22,795 nucleotides of DNA, from NCBI GenBank assembly GCA_964590225.1, contig CAZPWS010000051.1, forward strand, positions 1 through 22,795, written 5' to 3'. The translations under genes were made by a program, and so were the position numbers. Shown in pieces: positions 15,323-22,740 of the stretch (within the stretch, counting starts at the first letter, position 1; each line of letters opens with the position of its first letter). Under the pieces are notes generated by a model, which did not search any database, had not been told where the DNA came from, and saw only the letters and a program-made list of their open reading frames with translations. Source of the DNA: JAEUSG01 sp964590225. GTDB lineage: Bacteria; Fibrobacterota; OXYB2-FULL-49-7; JAEUSG01.

Positions 15323-16474
15323 TTGTTTATTCAATCGTTAGTTTTAGTTGTTATGCTTGCATTTTCTGCCGCCTTCACTGACGACGATATTGACAACAGG
15401 CGTAAAGAACTTGAATCAATAAAAAAAGATATCGATAAAAATAGGTCGGAAATAAAAAAACTCTCTTCAAGAGAGAGTAATCTCATGAACCTTTTAAAAC
15501 GACTCGATAATGATATAGCATTAATTACAAGATACATGAAAAAACTTGATGATCAGGAATTAGCGCTAAAGAAAGATGTAAATTATACTGAATTTTTGCT
15601 TAATAAAACATCCGGCAATCTTGATGAAAGAAAGTCTTTATTAAAAAAAAGAATAAGAAATATTTACAAAAAAGGACGCTATGACGACCTTGATCTTCTT
15701 TTTAATTCGGCCTCTGTCTCCGATTACCTGAGGCGCAATGCTTTTTTTCGTTACATAGCTGATAGCGACCGCGCTCTTATAAAGGGTATAACCAAGAAGC
15801 AGACAGAATACGAGAATATCAAAAATCGGCTCGAAAATAGACTTTCCGATGTTCACGCGGTGCGAAATGAAAGAGAGAAAGAGCAGATTTCCCTTGAGAA
15901 GCAAAAAAATGCACGGGCAAAAGTACTTAACGAAGTAAAAGGAAAAAAGGGAGAATATACGCGGCAAGTAAGAGAGCTTGAACAGCGACAAGCTGAAATC
16001 AACAAAATCATAGCTGCTCTTCAGTCAGCAAGAAGGAAAAAGACAGCTGTCCCACTAAGCGCCAACTTCGGAGAATTTGGCAAATTAAGAGGCTCCATGC
16101 CATGGCCAGTTAAGGGAAACATAATCAAGCCTTTTGGAACAAACATCCATCCTGTTTATAAAACGCGTACCGTAAACAATGGTGTCGATTTTGAAACCGA
16201 TGATGGAGCTCCGGTTATTTCCGTTGCTAATGGTGAAGTTGCATACACCGGTGTTTTGGGCAGCTTCGGCAATATTGTAATCATTGAGCATAGTGACGGT
16301 TTTTACACCCTTTACGCAAACCTTGAGAAAATAAGAGTAAAAAAAGGGGAAAAGGTCGGTGCTAAAAGTATAATTGGTTCAACCGGATCGACATCTTCTA
16401 TTGACGGAGCAAAACTTCATTTCGAATTACGCCGAGAGAGAAGCGTAATGGATCCAACGAACTGGCTTGAATAA
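15323..16474 (+). CDS. envC: EnvC-like murein hydrolase activator (coiled coil plus degenerate LytM domain)
   Basis: This 383-residue exported protein has a signal segment (1-18), a long charged coiled coil (about 20-240) and a LytM/M23 domain (about 258-383). The LytM active site is broken: the first zinc ligand is replaced in NNGVD (Asn285, Asp289 kept), the catalytic tyrosine-adjacent histidine by Asn333 (YAN), and the first histidine of HxH by Lys364, leaving only His366. This is as expected for EnvC-type activators, which stimulate amidases at the septum under FtsX control rather than cutting the wall. The start is TTG at 15323, three bases after ftsX. CGGAGGA lies 12 bases upstream. An ATG at 15353 would break the signal peptide. 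Confidence 0.88.
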   Translation: MFIQSLVLVVMLAFSAAFTDDDIDNRRKELESIKKDIDKNRSEIKKLSSRESNLMNLLKRLDNDIALITRYMKKLDDQELALKKDVNYTEFLLNKTSGNLDERKSLLKKRIRNIYKKGRYDDLDLLFNSASVSDYLRRNAFFRYIADSDRALIKGITKKQTEYENIKNRLENRLSDVHAVRNEREKEQISLEKQKNARAKVLNEVKGKKGEYTRQVRELEQRQAEINKIIAALQSARRKKTAVPLSANFGEFGKLRGSMPWPVKGNIIKPFGTNIHPVYKTRTVNNGVDFETDDGAPVISVANGEVAYTGVLGSFGNIVIIEHSDGFYTLYANLEKIRVKKGEKVGAKSIIGSTGSTSSIDGAKLHFELRRERSVMDPTNWLE

Positions 16475-16475
16475 T

Positions 16476-17039
16476 TTATTCTTTTTTTGCCTCGACTATC
16501 GATTCCACCTGAAAAACAAATAAATCAACATCATCACTTTTATAACTATCGGAGGAAAGACCTGCCTTTTGAGTACAGAGTATGGATAAAAAGGTATCGA
16601 TATCCCACCCAGTTTCGATGGCTACCTGCGGCAGAAAAACACCACTTCGTTGCCCTTTCCTTATCCAAACTCCATCAATGCCAAGATTTATCTCTTTGTA
16701 TGAAATTATTTTCTGCATTGGAGTGAGAATTGATATTTCAATAACAACATCTCCAAGCTCGCTTCTTGTAATCTTTTTAAAACGGTAGTCATTAAAAGCG
16801 GCCGCTTTAGCCATTTCCGCTACTGCCACATAAAGCGGATCGGAAGCAACCATTTGTCCTATGCAGCCACGAAGATTATTATTAAGCTTAAGCGTGACAA
16901 ATACAGCACGGCGCTCTCTCAGTTTTGGATTGGCTGGTTCTAAGCAAGGACATATACAGGATTTATCCAATGTTGAGGCAATTGACGCCCGTGCAATGTC
17001 AATAAGATATTTTTTTTCGTCATCAGTATATGTACTCAA
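16476..17039 (-). CDS. amrA: AMMECR1-domain protein (AmmeMemoRadiSam system protein A)
   Basis: This 187-residue cytoplasmic protein carries the AMMECR1 domain, with the family signature LRGCIG at 56-61. A CICPC cluster (28-32) lies in the N-terminal part. The start is TTG at 17039, with AAAGGGG seven bases before it, a clear ribosome-binding site. It follows the Memo gene by 12 bases on the minus strand and is the last gene of the trio. The biochemical role is not established in bacteria. It ends one base from the convergent EnvC-like gene. A short AT-rich GAATAA-T-TTATTC repeat followed by T7 lies at the junction and may terminate weakly. Confidence 0.9.
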   Translation of the reverse strand: MSTYTDDEKKYLIDIARASIASTLDKSCICPCLEPANPKLRERRAVFVTLKLNNNLRGCIGQMVASDPLYVAVAEMAKAAAFNDYRFKKITRSELGDVVIEISILTPMQKIISYKEINLGIDGVWIRKGQRSGVFLPQVAIETGWDIDTFLSILCTQKAGLSSDSYKSDDVDLFVFQVESIVEAKKE

Positions 17040-17051
17040 GATAGTTCCCCT

Positions 17052-17888
17052 TTAGTTAAAAACCATGGCCGAATATCCCACTACACCATTAGCACGACTA
17101 TCCGGAACCGTGTCACCGCTTGTTTCATACATTATAAGCCTTCCATGCTCTTTATCAAGTTCGTTTAGAGCGGTGAAAAAAGCTATAAGAGCATAATAAG
17201 CACAAAGTTCGCATTCCCGCGATTCCAACAGTTGAAATAACATATCATAATCGCCACTTACTATAGAGCTTATAGCTTTCCGGTCCATCCGGAGAGCCTC
17301 ATCGTATTTATGATAATGAGACATATCTGTACTTACCACAATCAGTGTATCCATCCATTTTGTTTTAACTGCTTCAGCTATGGATTTTCCGAGTGCGACA
17401 AGAGCACTATGCTCATTTGTAGCAGTTAATATTGGTACAATTTGAGGCTGGTCCATATAATAGCGAATAAATGGAAATAGTGCTTCAAGCGAATGCTCTT
17501 TTTCGTGAATCTTTTTATCGAATTTCGCTTCTGTATTTTTCATAAGTAAAAAGTTAGCGATTTCCAAGTCTTGCTCAAGACTGCCAATGGGTGTATCCAC
17601 CTTTTCCCAGTCGGAAAAAGCGATTGTTCCATCAAGGTACTTGTGGCTTGTTCCAAGAAGTATAATCTTATCAATTTTTTTTCCACCAACAGCCTTAAAA
17701 CCAGAAGCTGCTGTTCTGCCGCTATACGCGTAACCGGCGTGCGGGACCATAAGCCCAAAAGGATTATCTATTTTATCCACCACAACAGCGGTATTGTCAA
17801 GCACATTAAGCGTGGCAAGAAGCTCATCTCTTTCGGAAGGATACCACAAACCACTTACCGCACATTTTCTTATGCTCTCTTTTCCCAT
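17052..17888 (-). CDS. amrB: Memo-family protein (AmmeMemoRadiSam system protein B)
   Basis: This 278-residue cytoplasmic protein is of the Memo family, related in fold to extradiol dioxygenases. Metal- or substrate-site residues match human MEMO1 (from memory His49, His81, His192, Cys244): here His50 in PHAGY, His82 in GTSHK, His191 in DMSHYH, and Cys226/Cys229 in RECELC, plus EHSLE at 131-135. ATG 17888 was chosen because it lines up with the family start. An in-frame GTG at 17921 adds 11 residues. AAAGGAG lies 11 bases before ATG 17888. The gene overlaps the end of the radical SAM gene by 19 bases, so the two are coupled. Its reaction in bacteria is unknown. Confidence 0.9.
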   Translation of the reverse strand: MGKESIRKCAVSGLWYPSERDELLATLNVLDNTAVVVDKIDNPFGLMVPHAGYAYSGRTAASGFKAVGGKKIDKIILLGTSHKYLDGTIAFSDWEKVDTPIGSLEQDLEIANFLLMKNTEAKFDKKIHEKEHSLEALFPFIRYYMDQPQIVPILTATNEHSALVALGKSIAEAVKTKWMDTLIVVSTDMSHYHKYDEALRMDRKAISSIVSGDYDMLFQLLESRECELCAYYALIAFFTALNELDKEHGRLIMYETSGDTVPDSRANGVVGYSAMVFN

Positions 17889-18886
17889 TTTCCGTATATC
17901 TCCTTTCCACAATTTCTGCACTTCCCGTCAACCATACTAATTGACTCTATACAATATCCCGATCTTGATACAGATGTAGATAAGCAGCGCGGACAGACTG
18001 TATTATCGTACTCAGAATTATGCATGTTTCCCGCATAAACAAAATTCATCCCCCTTTCTTTTGCCCTGTTGCAAATAGAGAGCACAAGTTCTGGAGGAGT
18101 CGGCTTATGGCCAAGAAGCTTAAATGAAGGGAAAAAACGGGAAAAGTGCAAAGGAACATCCACACCAAGATTTTTAATAACCCACTCAATCAATGCATCA
18201 ATTTCACCAATATCATCGTTCACTTGAGGTATGATAAGGTTCGTAATTTCCATGTGAATTTGTCGCTTCTTTATACTTAATAAAGTATCAAGTACCGGCC
18301 TCAATGAGCCGCCGGTATATTCATGATAAAAGGCTTCGGAAAATCCTTTGAGATCAATATTGGCAGCATCGATAAAAGGAGCAAGCTCCGTAAAAGGGGC
18401 AGGGTTTATAAATCCATTACTTACGAGAACTGTTAATAAGCCATTCCGTTTCGCTTCCACTGCGGTCTCAAGCACCATTTCAAATGAAACTATTGGTTCA
18501 CTATAAGTAAACGATATGCTTTGGCATCTATTTTTAAGTGCCTTATTGACCAATTCCATAGCGGATACTTTGTGTGCAAGAATTTCACCTGAATAGACCT
18601 GCGAAATTGAGCTGTTCTGACAAAACAGACACTTTAGATTACAACCAGCTGCACCCAAAGAGAGCGTTTTACTTCCAGGTAAAAAATGAAATAGTGGTTT
18701 TTTTTCAATTGGATCAATGTTTAACGCTACTACTTCATTATGTGTGGCCGCATAGAGATTTCCTGAGCAATTGATTCTTGCGCCGCACAAACCTCTTTTA
18801 CCTTCAGATATCCTGCACCCGTGCGGACAAAGAGTACAGATAACTGTTGAATTCTCTCCTTTTTCAAAATAGTTAGCCTGTTTCAT
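17870..18886 (-). CDS. amrS: AmmeMemoRadiSam system radical SAM enzyme
   Basis: This 338-residue radical SAM protein binds a 4Fe-4S cluster through CNLKCLFC. From ATG 18886 the three cysteines are at about 82, 86 and 89 (CxxxCxxC). The N-terminal CTLCPHGC, the PIEKKPLFHFLPGS segment and a C-terminal zinc-ribbon-like pair (CPRC and CRNCG around residues 310-330) are all as in the family. The start is not marked by a ribosome-binding site. ATG 18886 fits family starts (MKQANYFEK...), and ATG 18907 adds seven residues. It heads the minus-strand trio and is divergent from the subtilase with only about 40 bases between, so the promoters must overlap or lie inside genes. Confidence 0.93.
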   Translation of the reverse strand: MKQANYFEKGENSTVICTLCPHGCRISEGKRGLCGARINCSGNLYAATHNEVVALNIDPIEKKPLFHFLPGSKTLSLGAAGCNLKCLFCQNSSISQVYSGEILAHKVSAMELVNKALKNRCQSISFTYSEPIVSFEMVLETAVEAKRNGLLTVLVSNGFINPAPFTELAPFIDAANIDLKGFSEAFYHEYTGGSLRPVLDTLLSIKKRQIHMEITNLIIPQVNDDIGEIDALIEWVIKNLGVDVPLHFSRFFPSFKLLGHKPTPPELVLSICNRAKERGMNFVYAGNMHNSEYDNTVCPRCLSTSVSRSGYCIESISMVDGKCRNCGKEIYGKWEKRA

Positions 18887-18929
18887 ATTACTTACAATAA
18901 AATACATATCATCATTTATCTTATGTTTG

Positions 18930-21116
18930 ATGCTTAAAATCGCCTACATATTTGCACTCGTAGTCTTAAAAGCCGCAATTTTTCCGGAAGGTGCGGTTAC
19001 AGATTTAAATTCTTCAAAATGGCTATCCGGTCCGCTGTTCGGCAGAGCAGGGATTTTCGATACCGTTTTTATTAAAAAGAATGGAATTAATAGGCCATTA
19101 TCTGAATCTGACAAGCCAGAAATAATAACGCTTCAGCCATTAGAAAAGTTTTACCTTACAGGAACGGCAAAAGTTGACATAACAGCTCTGGACAGGTCGT
19201 TGGACGCAATTAATGCAACGGTTGCCCATTCCCTTGGCATAAAAGGAAAGGGCGTTGCTATCGGAATATACGACACAGGCATCGACTGGACACATGCAGA
19301 TTTTACCAACAGCGATGGAACAACCCGCATAGCAGCTCTATGGGATCAATCCATTAATCCAAAGGGAACTGAGAAAAGTCCATCCTATAACAACTGTGGG
19401 TTTGGCGTAGAATATACCTCCGATGATATAAACAGGGAGCTACGGGGCGAAACAAATGGCAATGTCCGCTCCCGTGATTACAGTGGGCACGGAACCCATG
19501 TTGCCGCAATTGCCGCATCAAACGGACTCGCCCGCAATGAGCGAAGTCCTACTACCGGATACTCTGGAGTGGCTCCCGAGGCCTCACTAATAATTATCAA
19601 AGGCAGCTATGGCGATGGAGCGGTAAGTGCTGGCCTCGAATATATGGTTAAAAAGGCTGCCGATCTTGCTGTTCCGCTTTCTGTTAATTTTAGCTTTGGG
19701 GGGCACACCGGAGCTCATGATGGCACAAGTGAAACTGAAAAAAAGATTGATTCTCTTTTTAATGCAACCATTTCAGGGAGATTTATCACTGTTGCCGCGG
19801 GTAACGATAATCTTGATAGTATTCACTTATATAAATATTTCCAGCGGGGCGAAGACAAATGGGAGATCCCCTTTTCAATTGCTCCATATACCCCAGTGAC
19901 TGGACAATATAATGACGCGGTTGCCTTCTCTTTCTGGCATTCCGGAGGAAGAAACAACCGCATTACGGTATCTCTTTTAGGGCCAGATTCAAACGGAAAT
20001 CCAACAAGAGAGTTTGGTCCGTTTCAATACAGTCTAATGGCCCCCGCAAAAGGTCAATTGATAGACAGTCTTGGTTATGTGGAAGTATATAATGCTACAA
20101 ATACTGCGAACGGCAAGGATCAGATTATTGTCTATCTTGTTGATTCAATAGTGAATGAAAGACCTATACAGCCAGTTGAAGGCAACTGGAAAATTGTATT
20201 AACAAGATCAGGAACATCCTCAACCGGTGAAATCCATGGCTGGTACCTTACCCATCCTGAAGGTTTTGACCACACCTCAATACATGCATCGATACCTTCA
20301 GCCGACAACACACATTCAGTGGTAGTACCGGCAACCTCAAAGGAAGCGTTAACAACAGGAGGGTTTATATCAAAAAACCATTGGGTTGCGTCAACGGGCG
20401 ACACAGTGAACTACTATATGGCAGATTGGCCCTATTATCCAGGTATCGATACATTGCCTGTTGTTGGTTCGCTATACCCGGAAAGCAATGCCGGACCAAC
20501 AGTTGACGGCAGAATGAAGCCTGAAATTGTCGCTCCTGCGCAAGCCATCACGGCTTCAAGATCAATAAATCTTTCGTACAATGTAGCTGGTCTTAATTCG
20601 TGGGATACAATTCACCTCATAAATTCCGGTACAAGCATGGCGGCACCACATGTAGCTGGTGTTGCTGCCCTATTTCTTTCTATCAATCCTTCGCTTAACC
20701 AACAATCATTAAAAAGTTTGCTGATGCAATCCGCAAAACGGGATAACTACACCGGTGATAGCGCATCAAGCGCCTACTGGGGGGCAGGTAAACTATGGAT
20801 CGACTCAGAAATGTTTAGTAACGCTTCTAATAATCGCGTTCACATTGAAAAACAGCAGCCAATATTTATCTCTCCGAATCCCTTTTCGCGCTCAATTAAT
20901 ATCCACTTTAATGCCCCCAGTAGAGGGGTGTGGAAACTCAAAATTTTTTCCATAAACGGACAATTAATCTCTGCTTCAAGCCACGGAGTGGAAAAAATAG
21001 GCCACAATAAAATCAGATGGGTTAATAGCGACAGATACATCCATGAAAACATCCTTTTTATTACACTTTCAAACGAAACCCACCGATTTTGCAGCAAAAT
21101 TATCCAGTTAAAGTAA
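18930..21116 (+). CDS. Secreted subtilisin-family (S8) serine protease with C-terminal sorting-like domain
   Basis: This 728-residue exported peptidase has a signal segment (about 1-20) and an S8 catalytic domain with Asp115 (GIYDTGIDWTHADF), His187 (DYSGHGTHVAAIA) and Ser569 (SGTSMAAPHVAGVAAL). A roughly 200-residue insertion between the conserved SFGGH region and the serine motif looks strand-rich, as in C5a-peptidase-like subtilases. The last roughly 85 residues (about 644-728, beginning IFISPNPF) resemble the type IX secretion C-terminal sorting domain: SPNP motif, five or six strands, hydrophobic end. An in-frame TTG at 18927 was passed over for ATG 18930. No ribosome-binding site is seen. 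Substrate is unknown, and extracellular protein digestion is likely. Confidence 0.9.
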   Translation: MLKIAYIFALVVLKAAIFPEGAVTDLNSSKWLSGPLFGRAGIFDTVFIKKNGINRPLSESDKPEIITLQPLEKFYLTGTAKVDITALDRSLDAINATVAHSLGIKGKGVAIGIYDTGIDWTHADFTNSDGTTRIAALWDQSINPKGTEKSPSYNNCGFGVEYTSDDINRELRGETNGNVRSRDYSGHGTHVAAIAASNGLARNERSPTTGYSGVAPEASLIIIKGSYGDGAVSAGLEYMVKKAADLAVPLSVNFSFGGHTGAHDGTSETEKKIDSLFNATISGRFITVAAGNDNLDSIHLYKYFQRGEDKWEIPFSIAPYTPVTGQYNDAVAFSFWHSGGRNNRITVSLLGPDSNGNPTREFGPFQYSLMAPAKGQLIDSLGYVEVYNATNTANGKDQIIVYLVDSIVNERPIQPVEGNWKIVLTRSGTSSTGEIHGWYLTHPEGFDHTSIHASIPSADNTHSVVVPATSKEALTTGGFISKNHWVASTGDTVNYYMADWPYYPGIDTLPVVGSLYPESNAGPTVDGRMKPEIVAPAQAITASRSINLSYNVAGLNSWDTIHLINSGTSMAAPHVAGVAALFLSINPSLNQQSLKSLLMQSAKRDNYTGDSASSAYWGAGKLWIDSEMFSNASNNRVHIEKQQPIFISPNPFSRSINIHFNAPSRGVWKLKIFSINGQLISASSHGVEKIGHNKIRWVNSDRYIHENILFITLSNETHRFCSKIIQLK

Positions 21117-21121
21117 TTTTT

Positions 21122-21150
21122 TTGTTGGTTTGGAGCTTTTGAGTTATATT
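21122..21150 (+). promoter_or_regulatory. Sigma-70-type promoter upstream of flgM
   Basis: TTGTTG (21122-21127), a 17-base spacer, then TATATT (21145-21150). It has the same spacing and -10 sequence as the arsenic-operon promoters. Confidence 0.6.
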
Positions 21151-21155
21151 TTCCT

Positions 21156-21182
21156 TAAAGTTCCCATAATTTTTGCCGATAT
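21156..21182 (+). promoter_or_regulatory. Sigma-28 (FliA-type) promoter of flgM
   Basis: TAAAGTTC (21156-21163), exactly 11 bases, then GCCGATAT (21175-21182). The enterobacterial sigma-28 consensus is TAAAGTTT-N11-GCCGATAA, so each half matches seven of eight positions at the exact spacing. The expected start near 21189 leaves a short leader with AGGAG before ATG 21202. It lies directly downstream of the sigma-70 promoter. Confidence 0.87.
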
Positions 21183-21201
21183 CCTTCTACAGGAGTAGTC
21201 T

Positions 21202-21513
21202 ATGAGAATAGGTGCAATTATTCAAAGCCTTAATGTTGAGAGCACAAAGAAGCTCGATCAGCAGAAGAAAACTACTGTTGAAAAGAGTTCTAAGGCTGTA
21301 AATACAGACTCCTCTTTTATTTCTGGGGACGCAAAAAGATTAAGCGAAAGCTCTGCCGACGCTTCAATAGTTAAGATGCGAGCTGCGCACGAACCAGAAA
21401 TCCGAATGGACAAGGTACAGGAAGTTCGCGAAAAGATAAAAAGCGGCTATTATAACTCCTCCGAATTTGCCGACATTTTAGCTGAAAAGATGATTAAAGA
21501 GTTCAAAATTTAA
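21202..21513 (+). CDS. flgM: Anti-sigma-28 factor FlgM
   Basis: This 103-residue acidic/basic mixed protein with a disordered first half (Ser-, Lys- and Thr-rich, 1-60) carries the FlgM sigma-binding region at about 69-102 (MDKVQEVREKIKSGYYNSSEFADILAEKMIKEF). FlgM holds sigma-28 inactive until the flagellar hook-basal body is complete and then leaves the cell. AGGAG before the ATG is clear. A sigma-28 promoter and a sigma-70 promoter precede it and an intrinsic terminator follows, so it is transcribed alone. No other flagellar gene is in this window, which is unusual because flgM commonly sits with flgN or hook genes. Confidence 0.9.
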   Translation: MRIGAIIQSLNVESTKKLDQQKKTTVEKSSKAVNTDSSFISGDAKRLSESSADASIVKMRAAHEPEIRMDKVQEVREKIKSGYYNSSEFADILAEKMIKEFKI

Positions 21514-21547
21514 TATATACCCTGTATAAGGGACGATTACAGAGGGG

Positions 21548-21580
21548 CCGGTTGAACAGAAAGCGTTTGACCGGTTTTTT
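21548..21580 (+). terminator. Intrinsic terminator after flgM
   Basis: A 10-pair stem, CCGGTTGAAC (21548-21557) with GTTTGACCGG (21565-21574, two G-T pairs), encloses a seven-base loop and is followed by T6. It ends at the stop codon of the opposite-strand DUF4416 gene. Confidence 0.85.
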
Positions 21581-22112
21581 ATTTTAACCCGGCTAACTGG
21601 TTTTTATAGATAGCCCTCAGATTATTAAAAAACCTTAAATAGTGCTCACTTCCATAGTCTTTGTAGGTGTGCTCAAACGGCATAAAAGTCTTACCCTTAT
21701 ATCGCAGCGTCACCTCTTCGTATATACCATCACGGATATAAATTCTGCAAAAGTTGTCCTTTGTGGACGCAAGAAAAAGTTGTCCCAATGTAAGATAGCC
21801 TGGATCTAAATTGCAACACCGCGAGCCATCAGGAGAAAAGTATTCTTTTTCCATAACAATGGTTTTTCTTTTTATATCAGGAAGAGTTGTTCGATTGGCC
21901 AACTCATGAAAACCAACAAAAACTCTTTTTAGATTACTTCCCATTTCGTCCTTATAGTAGTCCGAAAATAAAGAGAAGTCAACAGAGGAGCTTTCTGTAT
22001 CGATGGCTCCAATCTTTTCTGTCAAAGCCTTCTTAACAATATTAAAATCCATTCCCTCAGAAAGAATTATTCCGCAGAACAATTTTACTAAAACAGGTTC
22101 TTTTTCTATCAT
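21579..22112 (-). CDS. DUF4416 family protein
   Basis: This 177-residue protein has the DUF4416 marks NLDPGYLTLGQLFLASTKD followed by CRIYIRDGIYEEVTLRYKGKTFMPFEHTYKDYGSEHYLRFF. The function is unknown. An ORF upstream to 22271 exists, but ATG 22112 has AGGA five bases before it (minus strand) and fits the family length, while the extra 53 residues read as AT-rich noise. No signal or membrane segment is seen, so it is probably cytoplasmic. It is convergent with flgM and divergent from the HTH gene. Confidence 0.87.
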   Translation of the reverse strand: MIEKEPVLVKLFCGIILSEGMDFNIVKKALTEKIGAIDTESSSVDFSLFSDYYKDEMGSNLKRVFVGFHELANRTTLPDIKRKTIVMEKEYFSPDGSRCCNLDPGYLTLGQLFLASTKDNFCRIYIRDGIYEEVTLRYKGKTFMPFEHTYKDYGSEHYLRFFNNLRAIYKNQLAGLK

Positions 22113-22303
22113 AACAGTCCTATTTTTAAGATATAAAACAAAAATAAATATGTCAACTTTTACGAACATATTTAAAAATACGCAGATAAAAAGGTTGTCA
22201 TGCAGCCTTGCTTGCCTGAAAAAGAGAGGCACGAGCCTTACATAGCAACCACGAATAATTAAACAAAGCAACGAACATAATTTACGAACAGATTATTAAA
22301 ACA
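22113..22303. other. AT-rich intergenic region with ACGAACA repeats
   Basis: No gene is supported in the 258 bases between the DUF4416 start and the HTH gene. Its features are ACGAACATA at 22162-22170 and 22271-22279 and ACGAACA at 22284-22290 (the last two 13 bases apart), and a weak fold in which GGTTG (22193-22197) could pair with CAACC (22246-22250) around an inner GCCT/AGGC hairpin. Confidence 0.45.
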
Positions 22304-22333
22304 TTGACTAGCGAAAACAGCATATTATATATT
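22304..22333 (+). promoter_or_regulatory. Sigma-70-type promoter of the tandem HTH gene
   Basis: TTGACT (22304-22309), an 18-base spacer and TATATT (22328-22333). The 14 bases TTATATATTCCAAT at 22325-22338 are identical to those at the arsR1 promoter (3226-3239). Confidence 0.72.
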
Positions 22334-22370
22334 CCAATTATAGAAACCTTAACTGTATAGGAGGGTCAGA

Positions 22371-22661
22371 ATGGCAAGAATCTCGAAAGCTGAGCTTGTT
22401 AAGCTCCAGAAAACACTCAAGACGGACGCCCTTATTGGGGATAAGTTCGGTATTTCACGGCAGGCAGTTCACCAGCTCCGCCAGAAGTACGGTCTTGACT
22501 ACAACAAGACCAAAAACAAAGAGAGAAACGACAAAATCATGTCTCTCTACAAAAAGAATGTAACCGGGACAAAGATCGCCGAAGCAGTTGGCGTATCAAT
22601 TTCTCAGGTTTACCGTATCATTGCGATTGGCAAAAGAGCTGCAAAAAAAGGCAAGAAATAA
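22371..22661 (+). CDS. Small basic protein with two tandem helix-turn-helix motifs
   Basis: I do not recognise a named family. The 96-residue, lysine-rich protein has two repeats of the same helix-turn-helix pattern: LIGDKFGISRQAVHQLRQKYG (about 21-41) and KIAEAVGVSISQVYRIIAIG (about 68-87). Each has the I/V-S turn and a V at the same place, like resolvase-type or transposase-type DNA-binding motifs. The lysine-rich tail (KRAAKKGKK) could add nonspecific DNA contact. There is no catalytic domain. A strong AGGAGGG stands seven bases before the ATG, with its own near-consensus promoter and a strong terminator, so it should be expressed well. It may be a nucleoid-associated or regulatory protein, or a recruited integrase or transposase DNA-binding domain. 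Confidence 0.72.
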   Translation: MARISKAELVKLQKTLKTDALIGDKFGISRQAVHQLRQKYGLDYNKTKNKERNDKIMSLYKKNVTGTKIAEAVGVSISQVYRIIAIGKRAAKKGKK

Positions 22662-22695
22662 GAGATTGTTTTAAGTCTTAGAGCTTTTAAAAATA

Positions 22696-22740
22696 ACCCC
22701 ACCCTGCCCAAGATTTGGTGCAGCGTGGGGTTTTTGTTTT
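22696..22740 (+). terminator. Strong intrinsic terminator after the HTH gene
   Basis: CCCCAC (22697-22702) pairs with GTGGGG (22725-22730), CTGC with GCAG, and CCAA with TTGG around a GAT loop, with one C-C mismatch and one bulged T, followed by TTTTTGTTTT. This is a typical rho-independent terminator. The following roughly 55 bases hold AAAGGAG (about 22775-22781), perhaps the ribosome-binding site of a gene beginning beyond the window. Confidence 0.92.

Noticed and set aside
16468..16493. AT-rich GAATAA-T-TTATTC followed by T7 between envC and the AMMECR1 gene as a terminator.
   Set aside because: The stem is weak, has almost no loop and lies in coding sequence. Mentioned in the AMMECR1 entry only.
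17571..18038. A 155-codon + strand frame across the Memo and radical SAM genes.
   Set aside because: It spans two opposite-strand genes with intact family motifs.
21086..21100. Palindrome ATTTTGC-A-GCAAAAT near the end of the subtilase gene.
   Set aside because: It lies in coding sequence, its centre leaves too small a loop for a good hairpin, and its arms are AT-rich. The T-run follows 15 or more bases later.
22193..22250. Possible structured RNA with a GGTTG/CAACC outer stem and a GCCT/AGGC inner hairpin.
   Set aside because: Only five and four base pairs are firm, and no known RNA family is recognisable, so it is mentioned as a note to the intergenic entry only.
22113..22271. Possible 53-residue N-terminal extension of the DUF4416 gene.
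   Set aside because: Residues read as AT-rich noise, no ribosome-binding site is seen at 22271, while AGGA is placed properly before ATG 22112.
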